From Verrucomicrobiota bacterium (GTDB taxonomy: Bacteria > Verrucomicrobiota > Verrucomicrobiia > Limisphaerales > Pedosphaeraceae), in contig JAJPHR010000070.1 in NCBI GenBank assembly GCA_021325145.1, positions 42,999 through 106,998 of the forward strand: a stretch of DNA of 64,000 bases, read 5' to 3'. The notes below the pieces were generated by a model, which saw only the letters and a list, made by a program, of their open reading frames with translations, did not search any database and was not told the DNA's origin. Both the position numbers and the translations under genes were made by a program. Shown piece by piece: positions 57,204 to 63,860 of the stretch. The stretch's first letter is position 1; every line of letters starts with the position of its first letter.

Positions 57204-57599
57204 ATGAAAACCCCCTACACAGACCGCGGTTACGCCAGCTTCGTCGCGGCAGTTCCAGCCAATCTGGTCGGCAAGGAAGGCTTTCTTGTCGAGCTTATTC
57301 CTGGCACGCGCACGATCCAGCTCTATAGCGCGACCGCAACCATCCAACCCATCGGCACGCTTTTCGAGCGGCTCGAAGGCGACACCGTATGGAACGTTCG
57401 CTTGCTCGGCAAGCAAGGCACGTCGCGCATGATCGCCAGCGGCGCAATCACCACCGGTCATGCCGTCAAGCCGGTCAATGGCGGCACGGTGGTCCAGGCC
57501 AATACCGGCGATACGGCCATCGGAGTGTTCGTCGGCGAAAAGAACGCCGTCGCGAACGACGTCATCGAAGTCCTGGATAACCAAATCGTCGCGTTCTAA
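57204..57599 (+). CDS. Head decoration protein (DUF2190-like)
   Basis: The 131-residue protein is a chain of strands and glycines: GYASFVAAVPANLVGKEGFL, then GTSRMIASGAITTGHAVKPV and DTAIGVFVGEKNAVANDVIE. This layout fits DUF2190 capsid decoration proteins that cap the head surface. The gene lies between the protease and the capsid protein, as in many Mu-like phages. Its ATG has no Shine-Dalgarno site and follows an A-rich leader. Confidence 0.7.
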   Translation: MKTPYTDRGYASFVAAVPANLVGKEGFLVELIPGTRTIQLYSATATIQPIGTLFERLEGDTVWNVRLLGKQGTSRMIASGAITTGHAVKPVNGGTVVQANTGDTAIGVFVGEKNAVANDVIEVLDNQIVAF

Positions 57600-57634
57600 G
57601 TCACCGCACAGCATCCCACTCGAACCAAAACCAA

Positions 57635-58720
57635 ATGAAAAAAAGCTACATGTTTAAAAACGGCCTGCTCGTTCCGCTGATTGCGGGCGCGCTCGCCTTG
57701 CGACCGCTGCGCAAGCGCACGGTCACAGTCCAGGCGCTGGATACCGCAGCCACCCTCAATCCGATCCTCACGATGATCGCGAATCAGTTCATGGCCGACG
57801 ATTCGGGCTTCGTGGCAAACGAGGTTCTCCCGCCATTCGGCAGCGCTTTGCAATCGGCGCAATATTACATGTTCAAAGCCGCCGAACTCGCCCAACGGCC
57901 GAACATTGTGCCGCGTGCCCCTGGCACTGCTTATCCCAGGCTCAAATTGGCCGTGTCGAACGACAATTATTTCTGCCAGGACTACGGAATGGAAGGTCCA
58001 GTGGCGGACGAAGACCGTGCCAAGTATTCGTCGTACTTCGATTTGGATACGACGATGATTCGCCGCCTGGTGGACACGCAAAAGATCAATCGGGAGCAGC
58101 GTGTTTACAACCTCGTTACGGGCGGAACGGTGCAGGGTGCCGGCGTCGCCATCAAATGGAATGACGCGCAGAGCCAGCCCAAGACCGATACGGACGCGGC
58201 TCGTGAACAGATCCGCGCACAAATCGGTTTGATGCCAAACACGTTGGTGTTGACCCAACCAACGGTGAATGCGCTCTCGGTCCATCCCAAGGTGGTGGAC
58301 TTCTTCAAATACACCGTGAGCGGCGTGGTGGACGTGGAAGCTCTGAAAAAATACTTCCAAATTCCCAACGTGGTCATTGCGCGCAGCATCAACGCGACCA
58401 ACAACGAAGGACAGGTTTACACGGCGGCGGATATTTGGGGCAACAACGCGTTGCTTTGCTTCAGCCAGCCGGGCAATGACCTGAGCATGCCGAATTTCGG
58501 CCGCACGTTTTACTGGACCGCGTTCACCTCGCCAGTCACCACGGCGACAGGGGGAACCGGGCCGGCGATGCAAATGGGCGGTGGTGGACCGGATTTGATC
58601 AAGGTCATGTCCTATCGGGATGAGACGGTCAATTCCGACATCCATCGCACGCAACACTACGTGGGTGAGAAACTTACCGCCCCTCTGGCGGGATTCTTGA
58701 TCCAAAACCCGCTCGGCTGA
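57635..58720 (+). CDS. Major capsid protein
   Basis: The 361-residue protein lies directly behind the decoration gene. It has the run typical of HK97-fold capsid proteins of Mu-like phages: an N-arm, LNPILTMIANQFMADDSGFV, DLDTTMIRRLVDTQKINREQ, the spine helix DAAREQIRAQIGLMPNTLVL, QPTVNALSVHPKVVDFFKYT and late strands VIARSINATNNEGQVYTAAD. The first 30 residues are basic and hydrophobic, and may be removed by the protease. No Shine-Dalgarno site precedes its ATG; the leader reads ACCAAAACCAA. Confidence 0.85.
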   Translation: MKKSYMFKNGLLVPLIAGALALRPLRKRTVTVQALDTAATLNPILTMIANQFMADDSGFVANEVLPPFGSALQSAQYYMFKAAELAQRPNIVPRAPGTAYPRLKLAVSNDNYFCQDYGMEGPVADEDRAKYSSYFDLDTTMIRRLVDTQKINREQRVYNLVTGGTVQGAGVAIKWNDAQSQPKTDTDAAREQIRAQIGLMPNTLVLTQPTVNALSVHPKVVDFFKYTVSGVVDVEALKKYFQIPNVVIARSINATNNEGQVYTAADIWGNNALLCFSQPGNDLSMPNFGRTFYWTAFTSPVTTATGGTGPAMQMGGGGPDLIKVMSYRDETVNSDIHRTQHYVGEKLTAPLAGFLIQNPLG

Positions 58721-58771
58721 TCGCGTTGCGAAGACACAAACCTCGAACCAAATAAAATCAGACACACCAAA

Positions 58772-59545
58772 ATGAATACGTTCTTCCTGGCCAATTCGTT
58801 CGCCCTGATCGAATGCCTAGTCCTCGTCACCATCATCTCCATCATTGCGCTCTTCGAGATTCCGGCGCTTTACCGGGCGCGCAAGCGCAAACAATTCATG
58901 GCGAGATGCCTCGACCCATGGCCGCGCCATTTCCGTCCGCGGCAGATCGCGGCCGCCCGCCACGCTCATGCGCAAACGCGCCGGCTCAGGTTGGCGCTGG
59001 CACTCCTACTTTGTGCGTTCATTCCATTGTGGTTGCTGCCATCGGCCATGGCGCAAGCAACTCAGACGGGACAGCCGAATTTCGTGACGATTGTTTCGAA
59101 CTATACCGGAATGGTCCTGGCTGGGGGTGCCGGCACGAACTTCAACAATGCCTCAAACCAGATCGTGCAGCATATCACTGTCCGCCAAGGTTCGGGCAGC
59201 ACGTGGTATTGGTCCGGTTGTGGTTCGACCGCCAACACAACCAACCTCTATACGATCTACTTCGCAACGGCAGTACAGGGAACGGGACTTGCGAATACGA
59301 ACAGCCAGGGCGTGAACACCAACTTTACCACTGGCAACGTTGGAGCGCTGGCCTCGGGTGGAACGCAGAACTTCCCGTTGTCATGGTCATTCAACTTGAA
59401 TGGGACCAACTACATAAACGTGAAAACCAATTTCCCAGCTACGGCCCTGAGCGGTGATCGGGAAATATATCCGGTGGTGCCAACCAATACCTGTTCAGGA
59501 AACGTCACCAACTTCTACCTGGCTGAGTCGCATTCGAATCAATAG
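58772..59545 (+). CDS. Two-pass or exported protein after the capsid gene
   Basis: The 257-residue protein has a first membrane segment near 8-31 (ANSFALIECLVLVTIISIIA) and a basic loop. A second one, at about 70-95, ends in a signal-peptidase-like site (LPSAMAQA). The last 160 residues are Asn/Thr/Gly-rich and strand-like (NFVTIVSNYTGMVLAGGAGT, FATAVQGTGLANTNSQGVNT). I recognise no family. Its place between capsid and connector genes suggests a virion or envelope part, yet the export signal is unusual there. Confidence 0.5.
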   Translation: MNTFFLANSFALIECLVLVTIISIIALFEIPALYRARKRKQFMARCLDPWPRHFRPRQIAAARHAHAQTRRLRLALALLLCAFIPLWLLPSAMAQATQTGQPNFVTIVSNYTGMVLAGGAGTNFNNASNQIVQHITVRQGSGSTWYWSGCGSTANTTNLYTIYFATAVQGTGLANTNSQGVNTNFTTGNVGALASGGTQNFPLSWSFNLNGTNYINVKTNFPATALSGDREIYPVVPTNTCSGNVTNFYLAESHSNQ

Positions 59546-59578
59546 CCGGCATCCGAAACACAAAACAAACCACGAAGT

Positions 59579-59911
59579 ATGAAAGTTAAAATCGAAAAGA
59601 ATGTTCTGTTTAACACAGGCAGCCAATCCAGGCTGCTGAAGCAAGGCGAGGTTCATGAGATGCCTGACGATCACGGTCGTCTCCTGATCAAAGGCGCGCA
59701 TGCGGTCGCCCACACTGAGCCAGCGAAAGTTCCGGCAACTCCGCCTGCCCGCGGCGCTGCATCCAAGCCCAAGCCAGGCGAAGAATCCAAGCCCAAGCCC
59801 TTCATGACCACGTCGGACCAGGCACCCTGGGGTGAAGAATCCAAGCAGGGCACTGGCGAAACCGGCAAGCCAGGCGCAAAGCCAAAGAACGAAGAAGCTT
59901 CCGGCGCGTAG
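59579..59911 (+). CDS. Small virion-associated protein with repetitive tail
   Basis: The 110-residue protein starts with a short beta domain (KVKIEKNVLFNTGSQSRLLK, QGEVHEMPDDHGRLLIKGAH) of the kind found in small phage proteins next to capsid genes. After residue 48 it becomes lysine, proline and glutamate-rich. There the unit GEESK occurs twice, at residues 67-71 and 85-89, in a 54-base repeat. Between the two copies lie 33 bases that are the reverse complement of part of the DUF550 gene. Confidence 0.55.
   Translation: MKVKIEKNVLFNTGSQSRLLKQGEVHEMPDDHGRLLIKGAHAVAHTEPAKVPATPPARGAASKPKPGEESKPKPFMTTSDQAPWGEESKQGTGETGKPGAKPKNEEASGA
59797..59829 (-). repeat. 33-bp perfect inverted repeat, copy in the tail of a small virion gene
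   Basis: These 33 bases are the exact reverse complement of 39,281-39,313. They are read here on the other strand as part of FMTTSDQAPW. They lie between two near-identical 16-base units, 59,777-59,792 and 59,831-59,846 (15 of 16 match). Confidence 0.85.
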
Positions 59912-59993
59912 TAGGTCGCGCCGGCTGACCAGCCTGGCGTGGTTCACTGCATGTCCCCGCCAGGCAATTACAAACTTAGAAAACTGAATTCGC

Positions 59994-60254
59994 ATGACAG
60001 GACGCATAAAATGGTTCGATGACAAGAAGGGCTTCGGCTTCATCACTCCCGACGCCGGCGGCGCTGATGTGTTCATCCATTACTCCGAGCTGCCTGGCAG
60101 CGGCCGGCGTTCGATTCAACAGGGCGAGCGTGTGTCATTCGACACCACTCACGGACCCAAAGGATTGTTGGCGAAGGGCGTGCGGCGCATCGGCGCGGAC
60201 AGTGCCGGCGTCAATACCCGTTGCCCGGTTCGACCACAGCCTACGCTCGAATGA
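59994..60254 (+). CDS. Cold-shock domain protein
   Basis: The 86-residue protein is a CspA-type nucleic-acid-binding domain: GRIKWFDDKKGFGFITPDAG with RNP1 KGFGFI at 12-17, and DVFIHYSEL with RNP2 VFIHY at 26-30. An extension of about 20 residues ends the protein. It binds single-stranded RNA or DNA, and could act as an RNA chaperone or antiterminator during late expression. It is coupled to the next gene by ATGA. Bacterial copies are usually in the host; here the gene is inside the structural block. Confidence 0.9.
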   Translation: MTGRIKWFDDKKGFGFITPDAGGADVFIHYSELPGSGRRSIQQGERVSFDTTHGPKGLLAKGVRRIGADSAGVNTRCPVRPQPTLE

Positions 60255-60877
60255 CCTTTACGAACCAGGACCTGAATCTGAGCGACGCCGACCTGGCTGC
60301 GATTATCTCGCGCCTGGCCAATGGGCAGAATACAGACCCGATTGCCGTTTCGATCCGCGCCCAAGTCGCCAAGGTAAACGATTACACGCTGCGGTATCAG
60401 ATCAGCGAAGTCATCGTTAATGAGCTGCTGACCGGCGCCAGCGCGCAGGGGCAGACCTATAATACTCAGCGTGCGGATGTTTCCGCAGTCACGGTCCTGG
60501 TCAATGGCATCGCCTTCAACACGCCGGCTGATTACACGCTGGTCGCGGCGACCGGCGCGATCACCATCGTCATTGGCGGGGGCATCCAGAACAACAGCCA
60601 GGTGATGGTGAACTACACTTCGGACTCGCGCTTCAAACGACTGGTCCGGCCGCTCGTGCTCTGGGACCTATACGGCCAGATGGGACCCCGCCCGTCGAAC
60701 GTCACCGAGGAATATAAGGATGCGATGCAGGAACTGCAGGACATCCGCGCCGGCAAGTTCACGGACCTGATCGAAAAGACCGTGCCCGATCCGCAGCTCA
60801 GCCATCCCAAAGGCGCATTTGGCGGCACGCATCATGTCAGTTTCACCCGCGGTCCGCGATTTGGCCGCTGCGATTAG
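60251..60877 (+). CDS. Gp36-like (DUF1320) head-tail connector with beta insertion
   Basis: The 208-residue protein starts at ATG 60251 (ATGA overlap with the cold-shock gene). DLNLSDADLAAIISRLANGQ, IRAQVAKVNDYTLRYQISEV and LVLWDLYGQMGPRPSNVTEE, then YKDAMQELQDIRAGK, follow the DUF1320/Mu gp36 plan of helical adaptor proteins. Between them lies an extra strand-rich unit (VTVLVNGIAFNTPADYTLVA, then TGAITIVIGGGIQNNSQVMV) that is also found in the tail-tube-like proteins downstream. Confidence 0.65.
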   Translation: MTFTNQDLNLSDADLAAIISRLANGQNTDPIAVSIRAQVAKVNDYTLRYQISEVIVNELLTGASAQGQTYNTQRADVSAVTVLVNGIAFNTPADYTLVAATGAITIVIGGGIQNNSQVMVNYTSDSRFKRLVRPLVLWDLYGQMGPRPSNVTEEYKDAMQELQDIRAGKFTDLIEKTVPDPQLSHPKGAFGGTHHVSFTRGPRFGRCD

Positions 60878-60880
60878 CCC

Positions 60881-61435
60881 ATGCCCGCGCCAACCACCAA
60901 CCTTTACGGCCTGCACGATACTGTTGCAGTCCTGAATGCACTGCAGGCCGCTCTGCAAGCGGTTCAGTGGAATAATGCGCCGGCGTTCGACAAGGTTGAT
61001 TTCTTTGATATGAGCGACCTGTTGAAGGCACTCCAGGAAGTGTTCAACTTCGCCAATCGCGTTTGCGTCATTATCCACGACCGGGAGCATTTCGAATCCG
61101 AAAAGAAGGGCAACGAACTGCATGTCAGGCAGACGCGGACTGTCGGGCTTATCATCGCCGACCGGAACATTGGCAATCGAAAATTTGCTTTGATGGGCGG
61201 CGATCCCCAGAACAAGACTGCGGGCGCGCTCTCCCTCAAAGATGCCGTGCTCAACGGGATTATCGGCCTGCTGCCTGGACAGCCAGGCATCCTGGTCAAG
61301 CCGGATACGGGTGAGCAAATGTTAATCCAGGCAAAGGTTCGCGATGAGTTACAAGGCCGCGTCGCGTTCACACTGCAATTCACACTCGAAGGCGGCAACG
61401 CCATCTTCCCCATCGGCCGTCAACCCATTGTCTGA
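60881..61435 (+). CDS. Gp37-like tail terminator/joining protein
   Basis: The 184-residue protein follows the connector by three bases. ALQEVFNFANRVCVIIHDRE, ESEKKGNELHVRQTRTVGLI and LNGIIGLLPGQPGILVKPDT are in the order seen in Mu gp37-like proteins, which have a helix then a long strand pair. By place it would join the head and tail. Family identity is inferred from position and size. Confidence 0.55.
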   Translation: MPAPTTNLYGLHDTVAVLNALQAALQAVQWNNAPAFDKVDFFDMSDLLKALQEVFNFANRVCVIIHDREHFESEKKGNELHVRQTRTVGLIIADRNIGNRKFALMGGDPQNKTAGALSLKDAVLNGIIGLLPGQPGILVKPDTGEQMLIQAKVRDELQGRVAFTLQFTLEGGNAIFPIGRQPIV

Positions 61436-61454
61436 ACTCTAACCAAAACCCACT

Positions 61455-62195
61455 ATGATCAACCTCGGTGATCCCAAAACAAAGAAACTGGCAACAGGCC
61501 GGCTGTTCATTCAACTCACCAACCCCAGCGTCGATGCGTTCTACCGCGATTTGGGGAACTGCACGGAACATAAGATCGATCCCAAGATCACCCGCAAGGA
61601 ACACAAAAAAGCTGCAGGCGGATTCTTGCGCACAGATCTGAGCCTGGTCTCGGAGATCTCGCCGATGTATCAGTATGTGTTCGACGAACATTCGCCGGAT
61701 CTGGTCAACCTGGCCTTGCTCGGCAGCCAGGGCGCGGACAGTGTTCAGGCGGGCGGCAACATCGTCGCGGAGCAACTCACCAACAACAGCCAGCAAGGCC
61801 GCGTTTACTTCACCGCGCAGAACGGTTTGACGGTGGCCACTGTCAAGGTCGGCGGAATTGCAAAGACCCTGAACGTTGATTATGCCATCGATCTTGGCAG
61901 CGGCGCGGTGACCATTCTCAACGGCGGCGCAATCAATAACGGCAGCACGGTGACCATCGATTACACGAGCGGCGCGGTGACCATGCACAATTTCACCGCG
62001 TTCCAGGCGCTGCTGCTGCAGGGCGCGATCAAATACGTGGAGACGGACCAGTTCTCCGCGACTCCGCGGCAAATCACCACCTTCAACGGTCAGCTTTACG
62101 TCACGAACTGGGGAGACAACAAGGCTGATTACAACCTGATCACCGTCGATGCCGTGCCGTTGACGAATCCGATAGTCCAAACTCGCGTTGACTAA
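61455..62195 (+). CDS. Tail-tube-like protein 1
   Basis: The 246-residue protein starts after an A/C-rich leader. INLGDPKTKKLATGRLFIQL, RDLGNCTEHKIDPKITRKEH and NFTAFQALLLQGAIKYVETD, then QFSATPRQITTFNGQLYVTNW, resemble tail-tube proteins of phages with long tails. A beta unit (ATVKVGGIAKTLNVDYAIDL, SGAVTILNGGAINNGSTVTI) is inserted at about 125-180. Its start is nearly the same as that of the next gene (NLGxPxxxKLxTGRL), so the two are paralogues. Confidence 0.6.
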   Translation: MINLGDPKTKKLATGRLFIQLTNPSVDAFYRDLGNCTEHKIDPKITRKEHKKAAGGFLRTDLSLVSEISPMYQYVFDEHSPDLVNLALLGSQGADSVQAGGNIVAEQLTNNSQQGRVYFTAQNGLTVATVKVGGIAKTLNVDYAIDLGSGAVTILNGGAINNGSTVTIDYTSGAVTMHNFTAFQALLLQGAIKYVETDQFSATPRQITTFNGQLYVTNWGDNKADYNLITVDAVPLTNPIVQTRVD

Positions 62196-62222
62196 AAGGA
62201 AAGCGGGACGCCGCACCTAATT

Positions 62223-63044
62223 ATGAACCTCGGCAATCCAGAGAACTACAAGCTAACGACAGGCCGGCTCTACTGGCAGTTGCCCAACCTGTCAGCCGGC
62301 GACAATGCGTGGATCGATTTCGGGAACGTGCCTGACTATAAGGACGAGCCGAAAATCAAACGCATCGAGCATTTTCGTTCCTCAGGCGGGTTCCGGCGCT
62401 TGGATTTCAGCCCAGTGGCGGACGTGATGCAACACAAGCTGTTCACCCTGGATGAGCATTTCAACGACACGGTTGCGCTGCTCTCCCTGGGCCGCAACCT
62501 CGGACAGGTGGTGCAAGGCGCGGCCGTCAACCAGCGCTTCATCATCACGCAGGATGTGCTTTCCACCCTTACGCCGGGCGAAGCGAGCACATTCTACGTG
62601 GGTGCCACCGGTTTGTTGAATGTCACGGTGGCCGTTTACTTTTCATTCGGCGCTGCGCCGAATGATTTCATCATCGAACCGCTGGACGCGAGCCAATACA
62701 CGCTGCATGCCGGCAGCGGGATGCTTGACCTGTTCGGGCCTTACAGCTTGGTCGTGCCGGAAGGCGCGCATACGGGAGAGACGTGGGCCATCTACCAGAT
62801 CGAGGTCCTCTACTCATGTCCGCAGGTAACGCAGACCAATTTCGACACGTTTAGCCAGCTCCTGCAGCTCGGGACGTTCAAACTTATCGAATACGATCAG
62901 TTCAGCGGGATTCCGCTCGCGGTTGAAACCTTCTCGGGTCAGGTGGAAGTCACTGCCTGGGGGGAAAACAAGCTGGACAAGTTTAACGAATTCACCATCG
63001 AGGTGATCCACGCGGCCGGCGCTCGCGCTGTGCGCGCTTACTGA
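62223..63044 (+). CDS. Tail-tube-like protein 2
   Basis: The 273-residue protein parallels its neighbour: MNLGNPENYKLTTGRLYWQL, DFGNVPDYKDEPKIKRIEHF and TNFDTFSQLLQLGTFKLIEY, then DQFSGIPLAVETFSGQVEVT. The inserted beta unit is longer (TFYVGATGLLNVTVAVYFSF, then LDLFGPYSLVVPEGAHTGET). Tail phages with two tube-like proteins often use one as tube and one as initiator or terminator. Which is which cannot be told here. Confidence 0.6.
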   Translation: MNLGNPENYKLTTGRLYWQLPNLSAGDNAWIDFGNVPDYKDEPKIKRIEHFRSSGGFRRLDFSPVADVMQHKLFTLDEHFNDTVALLSLGRNLGQVVQGAAVNQRFIITQDVLSTLTPGEASTFYVGATGLLNVTVAVYFSFGAAPNDFIIEPLDASQYTLHAGSGMLDLFGPYSLVVPEGAHTGETWAIYQIEVLYSCPQVTQTNFDTFSQLLQLGTFKLIEYDQFSGIPLAVETFSGQVEVTAWGENKLDKFNEFTIEVIHAAGARAVRAY

Positions 63045-63045
63045 G

Positions 63046-63234
63046 ATGCTCACCCAACGCCAACGTTCAGCCAGGTCCGCAGGCGCAAAGCGCGCCTTGA
63101 TCACGCGGTTGTGCGCCTCGCTGGACCGCAATGTGGAGATGGCTGAGAAATTTCCGGCCGGAGGCAAAACCCGTGCCCGCTATCTGAAGAAAGCGGACAA
63201 TTTCCGGGAACGACTCCGCCAGATCGACCACTGA
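63046..63234 (+). CDS. Small basic protein
   Basis: The 62-residue protein is basic and helical (RQRSARSAGAKRALITRLCA, then RARYLKKADNFRERLRQ). It is nearly contiguous with the tail-tube-like gene and the tail chaperone gene. It has no recognised family. It could bind DNA or RNA. Confidence 0.5.
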   Translation: MLTQRQRSARSAGAKRALITRLCASLDRNVEMAEKFPAGGKTRARYLKKADNFRERLRQIDH

Positions 63235-63237
63235 AGT

Positions 63238-63747
63238 ATGAAACACGAAACACAAGACAATGGAACAATGCCGGTGATGAACCGGCGCAAGCTAATCGAA
63301 TTCCCAAGCCCAGTGCCGGGCGCGCTCACTCGGAGGGTGATGGTCTCAGAATTCACCTGGCATGACACGTTTGCGTTCATGCGAATGCTGTATGAGAAAT
63401 CGGGCCAGATCGTCGATGACAAGGGAAAGTTCGCACTTCGAATGGACAAGCTTGCTGAACTGATTTCTGGCACGCAGGAATTAACGGAGTTCGTCGTCAT
63501 CAAATCGACGGGAATGTCGCAGGAGGAAGTCCGCAAGCTTTCCTTCGGAGATGGTTTGGAGCTGTTGGACGCGGCACTGGAAATCAACCTTAGCCCGAAC
63601 ATCCTCGACCGGGCAAAAAAAGTCGGCGGCCGCTTCAGCGCGGCCTTCGGCGTCAAGCTGGGCGAGTCCAAAGCCGCAACCCCGACGCCGACACAGCCGG
63701 AGTCATCGACTTCCTCCTCAGCCAGGGACACAGCCTCGACGACATAA
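63238..63747 (+). CDS. Tail assembly chaperone, G part
   Basis: The 169-residue protein has the features of a tail assembly chaperone: a polar N-terminus, a middle helix-rich block (ALRMDKLAELISGTQELTEF, VVIKSTGMSQEEVRKLSFGD, GLELLDAALEINLSPNILDR) and a Thr/Ser-rich tail. At codons 126-128 (GCA AAA AAA) lies an A7 slippery stretch, after which the -1 frame continues open for 78 codons, giving the G-T fusion. It lies before the tape measure gene, as in lambda, Mu and relatives. Confidence 0.8.
   Translation: MKHETQDNGTMPVMNRRKLIEFPSPVPGALTRRVMVSEFTWHDTFAFMRMLYEKSGQIVDDKGKFALRMDKLAELISGTQELTEFVVIKSTGMSQEEVRKLSFGDGLELLDAALEINLSPNILDRAKKVGGRFSAAFGVKLGESKAATPTPTQPESSTSSSARDTASTT
63615..63621 (+). 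promoter_or_regulatory. -1 ribosomal frameshift site, A AAA AAA
   Basis: Seven A bases occupy the exact X XXY YYZ phase of the G frame (GCA AAA AAA GTC). Slippage by one base back puts the ribosome in the frame that encodes the T part. This matches the standard site of tail chaperones. Confidence 0.8.
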
Positions 63748-63857
63748 TGCGTTACACATCGCGCCAAATGGATCTGTTCCTCGAAGCTGCCAACGAGCGG
63801 CTCGCGGCGATGTATGGCCAGGACGGCCGCCCTCCACGGGGAAGACCGCAATTCTGA
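63621..63857 (+). CDS. Tail assembly chaperone, T part (made by -1 frameshift)
   Basis: After slippage the frame is open for 78 codons. The first half is of low complexity, and the end reads TAGVIDFLLSQGHSLDDIMR, then YTSRQMDLFLEAANERLAAM. This text is typical of gpGT T domains, which bind the tape measure. The fusion would be about 206 residues, in the usual low ratio to G. An ATG at 63747 also opens the last 36 codons. Confidence 0.75.
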   Translation, partial: SRRPLQRGLRRQAGRVQSRNPDADTAGVIDFLLSQGHSLDDIMRYTSRQMDLFLEAANERLAAMYGQDGRPPRGRPQF

Positions 63858-63860
63858 GTT

